A DNA stretch of 64,000 nucleotides from Rhyacophila brunnea (GCA_022495005.1 JAGYXB010001095.1:1240001-1304000); one strand, 5' to 3'; numbered from the stretch's first letter, positions 34,249 through 46,430 are shown. Numbers and translations: made by a program. The notes: generated by a model from the sequence alone, not told the origin.

Positions 34249-34590
34249 CCAATTCTTTTTTTTCTCAGATTTTATTCTCAGAAACGGACTATTTCACACA
34301 TGATATCACCACAAAAGCACATTATGGATCATTTGAGCGTGGAAAGAAATTTAAGACAAGTGATGTGTATTCAACCAATTTCATAATTTTATAAATAAAT
34401 TTTTGAAATATTATTCTGTAAAGCGCCGGTGGCCGCAACAAAATCCTCTGGTTTATATATATATATCCTGAACTCAAAGAGTAGAGCAAATATGGTCCCC
34501 AATCGACGTAAGAAAAAAATATGTTATGATATTGTCACTGTAAGTCCAAAATAAATAATTCTGCTACTTTTTTTTCGATTTGTGTAATAA
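34249..34590. other. Non-coding stretch
   Basis: May be the other side of the sequence into which the 33,786 MITE inserted, but no homology could be read. The words GGTGGCCGCACCAAA near 33,484 and GGTGGCCGCAACAAA near 34,430 are direct, not inverted, repeats. Confidence 0.35.
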
Positions 34591-34599
34591 AGTTATCCC

Positions 34600-34960
34600 A
34601 AGTGTGACTTGTACCACGTGATCAAACAATTTCACACCGCTCCTCGAACAATTCGTTCGCGAAAGATAATGTAAGGCATACATTAAGTTTAATTCCGCCC
34701 AAATTCACACAGTGCCGTTACCTCCCGCCGCCTAACCCTGCCTCACGACGCCGGCGACGCCGAAATACGACGCCGCCAACGCTTGCAACAAAAGACACAT
34801 ATTTATGTGCCACTCCGTAGCAGAAGTTGACACTATAATTTTAATTCGCGCCGTCACAGCCAGCCAAATATATACACAATGGTAGGCGTGAATGGCCCAG
34901 CGATCGAGAATCTTGGGCACCCACACAATACGAATGTATAACAATCATTCATTTGAAAGA
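34600..34960. promoter_or_regulatory. CG-rich stretch, candidate regulatory DNA
   Basis: CG-rich relative to its surroundings (CACGACGCCGGCGACGCCG, TACGACGCCGCC) and includes a CCACGTGATC E-box near 34,616. The 70-codon minus-strand frame here has no recognisable domain. It may be conserved non-coding DNA or a promoter. Confidence 0.3.
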
Positions 34961-35070
34961 CATAACATTTTTTAACATTATTTAACAAATTCACATCATC
35001 AATGAAGTATTTTACTACAACAATGCATTTATTTCGTGTTTATATCCACAATATAATATCGAATATAGAA

Positions 35071-35444
35071 AGAAAAAGGGCGTAACCTTCAGTTTTTTCA
35101 AAATAGGTTTTATTGTATAATAACATTGTACACGACTAAATACACGATGTATCGAAAGGATGTAAGCTGCAAGTGCCAATTTGTTATCTAAATTTAGATG
35201 GCATTTTTTTTAAATGGACATGGCGTGGAAAAACGACCTAACCATAATAATTTTTGTTGTTTTTTTTTTAATTAACTCAATAATTAATATCAGATTAGGG
35301 ATATAAAAACCAAATTATTAATTATCATGTACCTACTTTAAGGTTATATCTATTTTATATTTTAACTTTGACCGAAAACCATAGAAAAAAACGTTTTTGT
35401 GCTTCCTGTTAAATTTGATTTGTGTGGACTACGGCCGTTTTCCT
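35071..35444. mobile_element. MITE family G, copy 1
   Basis: The element begins AGAAAAAGGGCGTAACCTTC and ends TGTGGACTACGGCCGTTTTC, a worn inverted partner. The inner words ACAACTAAATACACG-like, GCAAGTGCC and GTTATCTAAATTTAG are shared with copy 2 at 41,173-41,540. It is non-coding; the 84-codon frame at 35,397-35,651 runs out of its right end. Confidence 0.65.
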
Positions 35445-36133
35445 TTCCAAAGTCAATATTATAAAAAAAACTTAGGCATACTTTACCTCAACTGGAAAGA
35501 CGTGCAATATTACTATACTATTAATCTATCCCATACAAATGGTTTTATGTTTATGCCACGTATTTTCAAAAAATTATCAATGATATTTACCAATCTTCTA
35601 AAACTCAATCTTACAAAATCAAAAATATGTACAAGTTTCGAGATAACTTAACTTGAATGCTAGTTTTATACAGATAAAATCATTACCTGTATGTGTATTT
35701 AGTTTTTTTCTGCGAATTATAATAATTTTTTTGTATAACATTATTTCAATCTAACTATTACTTTGAAGGGGCTGTCATTTTTTAATAAATGCAACATTGT
35801 CTTTTTTCTTATAAATGTGGTACTACATTACTAAGGGTATTTCATTTTTTTTTTTAATTTCAGTGATTCATTATGTAGATAGATATAGTGTTCAGCAATA
35901 AATTGGGATACGTTTCTCACAAACGACTTTTCCCGCTATATCTCAATATTGCTTTCACTTAGCAATATTCTATTATATTGTTTTAACTTTATTTCATCAA
36001 ATACTAATATATTTTGTAATATTCACAATGTTTTTATCCTGAATCATATATATATATATATAATTTATTATAGTTAATAATCTGCCGGCATAGGTACATA
36101 CTGCATGTTTTAAAAATCATTGAATATAGGTAC
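35445..36133. other. AT-rich non-coding stretch
   Basis: An (AT)n run at 36,046-36,062; otherwise nothing recognised. Confidence 0.45.
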
Positions 36134-36406
36134 AAACCAATTCGTCAGCTGAATGCAGAACTATTCTAACTCACTTTTGAAATATTTTGCAGAAGAGTTT
36201 TTTGAAACAGCCTACTTCAGTTATTTATTATTTATATAGACAAGTGTATACATAATTTTTTTCATTAATAATCCTACTCAAATATGATGGTACATTTATC
36301 CATAAAGATAACAAATAATTTCAGTAAGTTGTTTCAAAAAACCTCTTTCGTCAAAAATTTCAAATGTAAGTTAGAATATTTCTGCATTCAGCTGACAAAT
36401 TGGTAT
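36134..36406. mobile_element. MITE with about 45-bp terminal inverted repeats
   Basis: Left ACCAATTCGTCAGCTGAATG continuing CAGAACTATTCTAACTCAC is complementary, with few mismatches, to the right GTAAGTTAGAATATTTCTGC continuing ATTCAGCTGACAAATTGGT. The arms also share GTTTTTTGAAAC/GTTTCAAAAAAC further in. Length is about 273 bp. No target duplication is clear. Confidence 0.65.
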
Positions 36407-37712
36407 TTTATATAATATATTAATACGTAAGTACATTTTTAAAAAATATGGAGATATTATAAAATATATGAATTACCTGTATTATTTTATATGTTAAGGC
36501 AGATACGATATTATATATATATATATATATTGTTATGTTACGTATGCATACTATGCTATGTAAAATGTAATTGAATATATACTTGAACAGAAATAAAAAT
36601 AACAATTATGTATCTATTTAATATTAACACCTATTGACAACTTGTCTTATAGGAAATGTAGAAAATCTATTCTATTTTCTAATTTATCGGTTTCTATTTT
36701 ATCTATTTTATCTCTATATTTTATCTATCCATTATTACTATTATTCTATTGTATCAGTTTTTGCAAAAATCTGTTTATACTTCACTTTATAAATCTCTAA
36801 TCAAAGCTTAAACTTAAAGAGTATATATGTATAATCAAGCTTTAATTATATATCCTCTCAGTGTGTACGTTTTGAAACAGTTCTTACCGCAAAGAAGAAT
36901 TCGCAATTATAATTCATTGTTTTTTCGATGTAAAATGTTTGAACATATTCAATTAAAAACAGTTTACAAGCATTTACACCACAAGAAGGGTTTCCGCGTG
37001 AACTCAGGTGGAAGAAACGCGATTGTCGGAAAAACAGTGTAAGCCACCATTAATTTACGCTCAGGAACCGAAAGGCATTTTGATTATATTATATAAATGA
37101 ATTAAGAACTTGTCACGGAACACAATTAAAATAATAATACAGCAATTAACGGAGAAACATGAAAAAAACTAGTAAAAAATCTAATTATTAATTTTATTCT
37201 CGTATAACCGATGTTTTTGTAAACGATAATAAAATTCGTGGGAGAATATTAGAAAAATAAAAAGGGGAAAATGCTTTGTTGAGTCTTTTTGCTGTGTACA
37301 ATAATTAATATACGTTTCATAATATTTTTTGAAAGAACATTATGTTGTAATTATTTTATGGTTAAAAAAAATGAGCATTATTCATTAGTACAAGAAAATA
37401 TTATGTAGATACGTATAATTAATGATATAATTCCTAAATTATAAAAGAGATACTCACATGATTACAAAAATATTATCATTAATCTACTACATAATAATAA
37501 TATTATAATACAAAATACACAAAAGATGTGGGTTTATATTTTAATAGTTCTAAGATATTTTTCAAGGATATTTTTAATATAATCTATGTTTCTGAACATG
37601 TTCCAAGAAAATTAAAATTTCAATTTTTTTAAGTGTTCCCATATTATCAATTCCCATATATCAATTTTATGTCATACTTAGGAACGATGTGTTAAAACAA
37701 TATAAACTTTTA
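36407..37712. other. AT-rich non-coding stretch
   Basis: A 20-bp (AT)n run at 36,512-36,531. A 71-codon frame at 36,827-37,042 is not recognisable. Nothing else seen. Confidence 0.4.
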
Positions 37713-37950
37713 TATCATCATCATCATCAGCTGGGGTCGATCAACTGCTGCTGCTAATTCCACCATTATCGGTCCCAAATCTTTCGCTTCCACGTACATC
37801 TATCAAACTTCATGAGATTGTCAGTCCAGCGGATATTAGAGCCCTTGTTGTCATTTAATACCCCTTGGGGCCTTGGATACCGCTGTATGACAGCATTTTG
37901 TCCAGCCCCTGTCTACTCGCCGAACAATATATCCAGCCCATTCAAAATCA
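37713..37950 (-). pseudogene. RTE-type LINE 3' end, decayed
   Basis: On the minus strand the frame reads EWAGYIVRRVDRGWTKCC, then after several stops MYVEAKDLGPIMVELAAAVD and RPQLMMMM, ending in an (ATG)n tract. A WAGH..RR.D..W block near the C terminus, followed by a (GAT)n-type 3' tail, is the hallmark of insect RTE-clade reverse transcriptases. Five or more stops show the copy is dead, and everything upstream of the C-terminal tail is missing. Confidence 0.7.
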
Positions 37951-40900
37951 CATAATATTATAATAATTAAATAGCTTGCTTTACTCAGGTAAGATGCCTC
38001 ACAAAATCCTCTATATTCTTAGCTATTTCTTTAACAGTTAAATATCTATTAATATCTTAGTGGCGTCTTTTTGACGAATTTCACTATATCACCCTATTCT
38101 GAGCCAGTTACAGATCACAGAATCCGTATAAAAATTGAATGAATTACCTATTATAATATAAACACATAACCTAATTTCTTTTATTGTGTTAACTGTCAAT
38201 TTATCAAATAAAAATGTGGAATAAGTACAAAAAAATGCGTTTTATTAAATTAATCAATAATACAAAACCTAATAATAAAAGAAACAATTTTTAAAATGAT
38301 TTAAGATAGGTAAGGTCTAACATTACTTCTTAAACGCAATATTTTATCTATTACAATTTACAACCACATAGTTTTTTGGACAATCACATTTTTGTATAAA
38401 GTTTTACAAAAATAATTAAAAACGTATATAAAGCCTTGTATATTTGTAAAGCTTGATCTGAATATTGTAACGTAAATTGATTTTCTTTACTTTTTGGTTC
38501 GTGCCATTCAAGGGGCTATTGTGCCACAAAGATTTTCTCCTGAGATATATAGCTACTAACGGTATATATCGAGTGAATACGAACGATGCAATTGACAGAT
38601 GATTTACATTTAAAAGTATTAAAATATTTAACAGGTCTATAAAATTTTATTTAAAAAAATATATATAAATAGTGAACATTCGTTGAACATATTGATTTGG
38701 GTATTAAATACGTATTTATAAAGAGTAATCTTAATAATGAGATACAGATTAATAAATTCTTTCGGATGTAGGTATGTACATATTATTATATAATAGAGTT
38801 TTCTGAACAATTCAGAGTTTTATTATTCTTTTATGTTTACGAAAAACGTATGGTCAAAATACAAAACCAGGTTTTTATATACATAGAAAAAGGAAGTTAA
38901 ATTTTTTTTTTATTTTTTATAAAAATATATAATTTTTTGAATGATATAAAAAATACGTTTACACCATAAATTATAAATAATATATAGGGTACAAGTATTC
39001 AATGAACGATTTTTTATTACAGTTTTCTTCAAATTCCAAGTTTATGTTAAAATGTAAAGAATATTTTTTATATGTATTGATTACCTAATAAAAAAATCAA
39101 TTACAAGTTAATTGTATGTTTTGTAATATAACGCTAAATATCTTTAATAAAACTAATTTACGACTCATTGGTCTTCTTTTTAACCTTTATTATTTCATAT
39201 GTTGTTATAAAATTTGACATAATCTCAAAAAAACGTTTGCCAACATCGATTTACTGACATGATTTGTTGTCAATCGTTTTGCCCACACCTATAGCAAACC
39301 GAGTAGATAATAAATAAGACAAGCCGTAAAAAATTCAACACGCTCACATATTAAAACGTAATAACGGCAATCAAAGGGAGCCAAATAAAAAAGGTTCACC
39401 ATTATTTTTGGCAGCTTTTTGCAAAACACGCTCGCAAATTTGAATGAAAATAAAGCATTTTCGTTGCGGCGGTGTGGTTTTGCGTCACATAACGCCATAA
39501 AGCCCAATAACGTGTTTTCAGAAGACAATCATAATATTCAGGTTTTGATAATATGTTATTTTGTCTATTGGTGGTAATTCATAATTATTTGTAATATAAG
39601 TATTAATATCACTTGTTATTCACCACATATTATAATAACCTGCTTTGCAACACGCATTTCTCTCAGATTGTGAGTTCTATCAAGTATGAGTAGGCATAAA
39701 AAAATCCATTTGTGTTTAAGTAATGAATAATAAAAAACCTATATCCCACAAAACGGTTTATAAATTAATAGATTACAATTATAATAAATAAATATTTATA
39801 TTAACAGCAATATTAATTAATTAATAATATTTTAAACGATAAATACTTCCTACTCCTCACGATTTTATTATCGACAAGAGTGTTGACAGGTGACACTGCC
39901 ACCTGGTATTTTTTTCTAGTAATATAATAAACCAATACTGTATTATTATAACCAAAATTCTAAAAAATCAATTAAGTATTAATTATTTTATAAAAATATC
40001 AAAATAATAACACTGAGTTTATTGAGCAAATATTGTTTGCTAGATTTTTTTATACAAAACCTTTCGAATTGCGTTATTCTATAAAAACATATAACATGTT
40101 TTTAAAAGCAAACAAAAAAACACAGAAGGGGAAGAACAACAATGCAGGAAGACTATAATATTACAATTTTAAATTACTTTCATCAGCGAGTTGTTGAGGC
40201 GCGAACTCAAATGTTGAGAAAAAAAAGATAATTTAGAAGACGGCGGATAAAATAATATCGCATAAACTGGAAGCATTTGTTGTACACTTTGATATCATCA
40301 CAAAGCGACGCGAACTGCCGAGGAGACAGAGATCTCAGCCACTCCCGCGAACAAATAAATGATCATACGATACAACTACGCGACATCAGGGATATCGAGT
40401 AACTTGGGGAACTCTCGAAAATAATGATGGAAAAAGAATGAGGCGAAAGAAACTCTCTGCACAAAAGAGGGGAGACATTCGAATCGGGGAATTCAAATCT
40501 TGCCAATTTTGACGTGGGATTTTTTAAAAATTTAACAAGCGTAAAAAAATCTGTACGTAGTACGTACGCCATTAAAATTGTATATTGAGATTTATTTTAA
40601 ATATTATTCAATGCCAACCAATTATTGATAGAAATATACAAAATAACAACAATTTTTTATGTGGGTATATTTAAAAAAAATCCGTTTTGTTCTTTCTCGG
40701 TGGAAAAAAATATTATATATTGTGGCGTTGCTGCCAAAAGTTTGTAAGTCAATAAGTTATGTATTTAGAGTAGTTGTTATTATTTAATAAAACGCAATTT
40801 TTTTGTAGTACTTATTCCACTTTTAATCCATCATCCATTCCACTTCCAACCTCATTAGTTTTAAATTAATCTGTTATTGGGAAGGTATTATTGGACGGAT

Positions 40901-40970
40901 AATTATATATGTACCTATTGTTATATTATTTCCGTCGCTTTGGATTTTGTTTGATAAATATTGTTTTAAA
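37951..40970. other. AT-rich non-coding stretch
   Basis: No gene recognised over about 3 kb. A more complex segment lies at 40,130-40,580 and contains a 69-codon minus-strand frame without known domain. GTTGACAGGTGACACTGCCA near 39,882 resembles, inverted, the GCGCCACCTGTCAAC word near 46,054-46,068, possibly a worn repeat. Confidence 0.4.
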
Positions 40971-40974
40971 AAAA

Positions 40975-41060
40975 TGTATTCGGTTGAAAATGTCCTACTG
41001 AGGCGGACGAAACCGGTCAAAAAAAAAATTAAAAGTTTTATTAAATAAAAACAACAATAC
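40975..41060 (+). repeat. Hammerhead-like 3' motif of a third Penelope-like type
   Basis: CTGA at 40,998-41,001, GGCGGAC, GAAAC at 41,009-41,013 and the self-complementary ACCGGT ending in GTC at 41,018 follow the order of a Penelope-associated hammerhead. The A9 position reads C and no stem I can be drawn, so it is at best a degenerate relic. An A-rich TTAAAAGTTTTATTAAATAA tail follows. Confidence 0.3.
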
Positions 41061-41172
41061 AATGCAGTTCCACCATGAATTGACAGTTAACAAAATAAAA
41101 GTATTAACTATATTATAACTGTATTAATTATAGAGTTAACAGCGTATCATGATTGTGTCTATATACGGCTGT

Positions 41173-41540
41173 GTTTAGAAAAAAGGACGTAACCCTCGAT
41201 TTTTCGAAAAGTGCTTTTATTAGATAACAATGTATACAACTAAATACACGTTCTGTAAAAAGGAAGTAAGCCGCAAATGCCGATTTATTATCTAAATTTA
41301 GGTTTTCATTAAGTTTTAATTCAAGGAAAAAACCATTTACCCTCAATTTTAATGATTTTCCTGTAATAACTTCTTTAATTATTAGTAGATCGAAAATATA
41401 TTACACCCAATCATCAATCATTATGCACCCAATGTCTGCGCCTATTTTTTTATTAACATTAAACCAAAATCATTCAAAAAAACGTTTCTTGCCTCTCCTG
41501 TAAAATTTATTCTGTGTGGGTTACGCCCTTTTTCCTAAAC
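41173..41540. mobile_element. MITE family G, copy 2
   Basis: This 368-bp element begins GTTTAGAAAAAAGGACGTAA and ends GGTTACGCCCTTTTTCCTAA followed by AC. The terminal inverted repeats of about 24 bp are well preserved. It matches copy 1 at 35,071-35,444 in the same orientation. No coding capacity. Confidence 0.7.
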
Positions 41541-41689
41541 AAGGTCGATAATTATGTATGTATGAAAAGAAATCATGGTCATACAATTTATTATAGAAAA
41601 TGTACATAAAGCACAAAGATATTAGCATTATGCCTGATTTTAGAGGGCACATTATCAAACTTCAAATTGTAATAACTCCATAACATGAT

Positions 41690-41935
41690 TTAGAGACTTG
41701 CCTACTTTTGGCAGTAACCTTATTATTTTTATCACTACAACAGGCCTAAAGGCCCAAATGACAGTAGTGTAGTTTAACAGTAGTATATTATTTGGTAATA
41801 GAAGTGAAACAATCACAAACACCCAGGCTTTGAAAAAATCGAATACATATATTGTGTACTCATCGGGAATCAAACCCGGACCTACCGGATGAAAAACTAG
41901 CCTCACGCACTGGGCCACGGAGTTGCCGTAAAGAT
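41690..41935 (-). mobile_element. tRNA-derived SINE, family C, copy 2 (best preserved)
   Basis: On the minus strand: CTCCGTGGCCCAGTGCGTGA (box A), GGTCCGGGTTTGATTCCCGA (box B), TGAGTACACAATATATG, CAAAGCCTGGGTGTTTGTGA, then CTACTGTCATTTGGGCCTTT and a 3' part reaching about 41,690. The RNA polymerase III promoter parts are nearly intact, so this copy defines the family. Confidence 0.8.
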
Positions 41936-43068
41936 GTCGTAACAGGAATCAGTCAGTCTTTGATTATGACTGATAATAACAACTGTGGAAATACTACGTA
42001 CTAAAAAAAACAGTAACAAAATTATTGTTTGATTTTTCTTTAATTCACTAAGTTCACTAAATTCACTATTCAAAAGACGTAGTGACCGGTTAGAATAAAT
42101 TGAGGACTACATAAGAAGAATCTCTTGGCTATACAACCTAGCCCAGTATAGGGAGGTGTACTGCGGTTTAATCACCATCATCTGACAAAAAATGATGGCA
42201 GCAAGAGAACAAAAAGAAGAATTTACCCACCTACCTATTTAAAAAAAAAAAAAAAAAACTATCCTCATAGTGGTGAAATATGAAGATAAATCCTGGACCA
42301 TATCATTGATGACTGTAGAGCTACTGGATGGGTTCGTAAGAAGATTTTGAAAGTTGAAGGAGCAATGAAATCGGGTATAATACAAACAAATTATGATCTG
42401 AATGTCTAGATATACACACACGTAAAACTGAGTTAATTTAAGTGGACATCAAATTAATAAATCACACGCAATTTTGAACGCAGATAATTATTGGTAGGAG
42501 ACATGTTGAACATTCACAAATTTTATTGGAAGATATGGTGGTAAAGGATGGTAAGAATCTTTTGAAGAACGATTATAGAAGACCAGCAAAGGAGCGAGTA
42601 TCGTGAATGCGGATACTTGAAGACGTCATCAAAGAAGAAGATTAATATCACAGATCACACACAGTACTCATACATTTGAATACAGTGTCTATTTTTAAAT
42701 ACTGATAAGTCCACAATGTAGTATATACATATTATGTGGAAGTATGTAAGGACGGTTTTGTGCAAGGTTTTAACGCTAATTTATTTTATAGTATCTTATT
42801 GTATTTTGAAACTAGAATAATAGGCATATTTTTATTAGCTTACTACCGTTTATTGTAATAAATATAAGCAAAATAATATTGTACATATCGCTTTATGTTT
42901 TTACGTTTTGAATTTAACTATTTCTGTGAGTTCATGTATATTTTTTTCTCTCGCATACTATTGACGGGATCTATAGGAATTATTCCCTATATATCGAGTA
43001 AATATTACATATTATTGATAAGTACCTACGTATTCTTGTTATATTTAGACTATTATATGTGGAAATAT
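41936..43068. other. Non-coding stretch with a poly(A) run
   Basis: A run of 18 A at 42,241-42,258. The first part of a 171-codon frame (42,895-43,068) belongs to flanking DNA, not to the retrotransposon that follows. Possible retrotransposon-like sequence at 42,480-42,640 is too weak to call. Confidence 0.4.
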
Positions 43069-43550
43069 GTGGAAGACTATTATATGTGGAATAATGTCTT
43101 CAAAAGTGACTTTCCACTGTGCCTGAAGCGGAAAGTTTTCAACCAGTGTGTGCTTCCCGTGATCACATATGCGTGTGAAACATGGACCCTAAGTAAAAGA
43201 GAGATCCAGAAACTTAGAGTAGCACAACGTGGTATGGAGAGGTGCATACTGGGCATAACACGAAAGTACAAAAAGAGGAAAGAGTCGATAAGGAAGCAGA
43301 CAAGGGTTTGCAATGTAATAGAGTTTATTAAAAGCCTTAAATGGAGATGGGCTGGACACATAGCTCGAAGAAGAGACAATCATTGGACAAATCTAGTCAT
43401 CCAGTGGTAGTCATCTAGAGGCCGCTGGATCGATGAAATGATAAAGTTCTGCGGAAGGTAGCAACGCAATACACAGGACCGAGAGAAGTGGGAGCAGCTT
43501 GAAGAGGCCTTCATCCAGCAGTGGATAGATTCAGGCTGATGATGATGATG
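43069..43550 (+). mobile_element. 5'-truncated RTE-type LINE with 14-bp target duplication
   Basis: The fragment is flanked by ATATGTGGAAATAT (43,055-43,068 and 43,551-43,564), a perfect 14-bp direct repeat expected from target-primed integration. It ends in a GATGATGATGATG tract, the usual short 3' repeat of RTE elements. The coding part is only the C terminus of the reverse transcriptase. The intact duplication suggests a younger insertion than the relic at 37,713-37,950. Confidence 0.85.
43093..43539 (+). pseudogene. RTE reverse transcriptase C-terminal domain (two stops)
   Basis: In one frame the sequence reads NVFKSDFPLCLKRKVFNQCV, LPVITYACETWTLSKREIQK, LRVAQRGMERCILGITRKYK, ...LKWRWAGHIARRRDNHW, then TAG at 43,408-43,410, RGRWIDEMIKFCG, TAG at 43,459-43,461, DREKWEQLEEAFIQQWIDSG and the natural TGA at 43,537-43,539. 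The blocks LP...Y..ETWTL, AQR.MER..LG and WAGHIAR are the recognised C-terminal signature of insect RTE reverse transcriptases. The polymerase palm with its YADD/FADD active site and the endonuclease are absent. A longer frame that starts at 42,895 joins unrelated flanking codons to this piece. Confidence 0.85.
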
Positions 43551-43564
43551 ATATGTGGAAATAT

Positions 43565-44307
43565 AGGTTTCTGAAAATAAATACCCGATATGCAAATGAG
43601 ACACGTCAAAAATATTTTCAATGTAAATGAATACAAAATTTTAAATACATGTATTAAAGTTAAGTTAAATTAAATTAATAAAAGAATACTTATGGGAGAG
43701 TATTTAGGTACTATGTAATAAGTATATTTTTTAACATTTTCATACTGGAAAGGTATGAAAAATTCAGCAATATAGTTTAATTATTTTCCTCAAAAATAAT
43801 TAAAAACACAGTGTCAAAACGAATATTTTTTTCGTATTAGGTATAAAGCGTTACGTTTAATTAATCCAGACTGTTGATTAATTAAACAAAATGAACGCAA
43901 CGTGTTGAGATTATTAACACAGTTGATTAAGCTTTCGCCGTAAGAAAGGTGTTTGAAATGATAATTAGTTTTTAAAGGAAACCGGGTATTACAAATTATA
44001 CCTACACAGAAGCGACAATCTCGCTATGAAAATTATTATTCTAAGTAAAAATCACCCATTCCAAAAACATTCAAAACCACGTGTGTACTTCGTAGAATTT
44101 TGAAGTATTCACATATACGTAAATAACTACATAATTAACTACTAAATTAAGAATCAAGTTACCTACTAAATAATATAACCATTAATCGATGTACTCCAAT
44201 AGTACAAATGCATTTACGATATAATATATAATTATGTGTGATGAAATCATCCGCTCGTTAAGCTCAGGTACTTTTACTTCTTTACTTGAGAATGATAATA
44301 TAAGGTG
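43565..44307. other. AT-rich non-coding stretch
   Basis: No gene or element recognised. Confidence 0.45.
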
Positions 44308-44372
44308 AAATTTGTATTAACAGCTTTTAGTTTTCAAGTGAAATGGATGTTAGCCACTTGTTCAATGTAACT
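44308..44372 (-). mobile_element. SINE family A, 3' fragment
   Basis: On the minus strand ATTGAACAAGTGGCTAACAT, CCATTTCAC and GCTGTTAATACAAAT match the 3' body of the copy at 6,625-6,825. The tRNA-like head is missing. Confidence 0.6.
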
Positions 44373-46269
44373 AGTCTATATATACTCTTCGTCTAAACAC
44401 AGATCGAAAAACAGCATTAATGTAAATTTTCCAAACACGTCACCGTTCAGTCATTATGTATGTAATAAATTAAATCAAAACGTTTATTCAAATAATTTAA
44501 ATACGAGTGTACAAAATTTTCGTGAGATAGACACCGACATAAGAAACTGAGACACATTGTCTCATTTATGTTCATCTGATTGACAGAAACTGAGATTTTT
44601 TTTAACATGGTATTCAGAAAGATACTTGCGACAATATTGTGAGAATTGAGTATGGCGGAAAACGTTTAATCACGAACTATAGAATAGTTGTGATGAGTTG
44701 TATCCAAAAGATTCAAAAATAAATAATTACAACTGTGAAACCGTGCATTCCTGCGCAAGAACCAAAGTATCAATATCTCAATAATAAATTAACGATCAAA
44801 TATCTATTTTTTAATGTATCAAATTATTCGACCGCAATAATAATTTTTCAGCGACTCATATATAACAGTAAACAAGTTTACTGTTTAGCTGGATCAGCAG
44901 ATTAATTGGCGATATGAAATACGGTATCGCAATGGAAAATTAGTCGAATAATCCTTTCCCATAGTATCATATTATATTATGACTGTAATAGTAAATAAAA
45001 TTCACAAGCTACTCGTATTTAAACCGCTGACTCGTTCAATATAATTATGTACGGGAATATAATGTTTATGAATTACTTTTAACTGCATAAATAACGAATA
45101 ATGATTTATCAAAATGTCACTCGAATCTAAGTACCTGGCTCGTAACTATCTCAGTAGATAATATGTACTGTCATTGTATTTATACTATTATACCGATCGT
45201 TCCGCTGCAAATAAAACTCGCTCCTGTATACATCTTCGACTTTTTCATCATCATCCTCAACACCATAACACACATATCGAACACCACAGTGGTGACACCA
45301 ACACTTGTATCATGTATTGTGCGTTAAAACGTTCATTCTAGTGCGCGTCATGTGAACACTAATTATTGTCACCATTCAATATCAAGGTTAGTTCCAAATA
45401 CCTAACAATTAACCCTCATTGCTTGCATCGCTCGATTGCACATATTGTGGTCGCAAATACGACCCAATTTATATACATAACATAACTTTTTTTGCAACGA
45501 AATATAAATTAAAATATGGGAATATAAATTCAACTATTTAACAAATATAATTAATATGTCCTAATTACAGTATAACCACACTTGTAATATTTATTTTCAA
45601 ATTAATTGGACGCTCTTCCACAATGATATCCGGCTGATGGAAATGTTGTAAAGTTTGCGTCCATTTTTTTTTTAATTAACTTTATATTTCGAAATAAAAT
45701 TTGTATCACGTAGAACACGGGACATACTTTTGCATGCAGCATGCAGCATGGCATAGAAATGAAAAATAAATGTTTCAAATTTCATTTCAAGTACGTACAT
45801 ATTTAGGTATGTACATCACTTTGACTTTTATCCAGTCAAACATCATTTCATAATAATAAATTATTATTAAATTCAGAAAATAGCTGTCATGTTAAAATGT
45901 TTCGTTTTCTCTTGTTCCTTACTGTATAACAATATTTTAATTAATTACTCGACTAAACTTAATATTACGGCTGATAGAGAATGCGTAAAAGAAATAGTCA
46001 TATTATTTCACGCTGTATAAATTATATTTTAAACTAGAAAAATTGTAGGTGGTAGCGCCACCTGTCAACTTTTGGGTCGATGCGCTTAATGCGTTCAATG
46101 TGTTAATTGCGCAGATAGAGTATGCACGTGTGGTGTGAAATGCTGTGTTGCAATCAACTACAAAATGTAATTATTCTTCACCGTAAAACTATTCATGAAA
46201 AAATAATAAATGATGTCATCATCAACTGACATCGACCCACCAATGAATGATGGCCATAAATATTATCTT
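44373..46269. other. AT-rich non-coding stretch
   Basis: No gene recognised. Small features only: GCATGCAGCATGCAGCATGG near 45,733, and a CG-richer patch at 46,050-46,150. Confidence 0.4.
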
Positions 46270-46430
46270 TCTTTCTTTTAGTTTCTCATCCAAGGGCTCC
46301 AAGTTCAATCCTGGTGAGGTCACAATATATCTATATATTTTTTAAAGCTTTTATGTTTCTGTTGATTATTTCATTGCTACAACTATACTACTGTCATTAG
46401 ACCTTATGGCATTTCTACGGTTATAAAATG
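46270..46430 (+). mobile_element. SINE family C, copy 3
   Basis: CATCCAAGGGCTCCAAGTTC, AATCCTGGTGAGGTCACAAT (box B region) and CTACTGTCATTAGACCTTAT match the family C body. The head upstream of box B is lost. Confidence 0.6.

Noticed and set aside
42480..42640. Another LINE 3' end, suggested by AGAAGACCAGCAAAGGAGCG
   Set aside because: The translated words (YRRPAKERVS, ILEDVIKEED) resemble a retrotransposon tail only loosely and no other block supports it.
42895..43410. A 171-codon open frame taken as one gene
   Set aside because: Only the part after 43,069 is homologous to a reverse transcriptase. The upstream codons lie outside the insertion, beyond its 14-bp target duplication, so the frame is a chimera.
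43080..43604. Minus-strand frames of 64-99 codons opposite the RTE fragment
   Set aside because: They are antisense shadows of the retrotransposon coding sequence.
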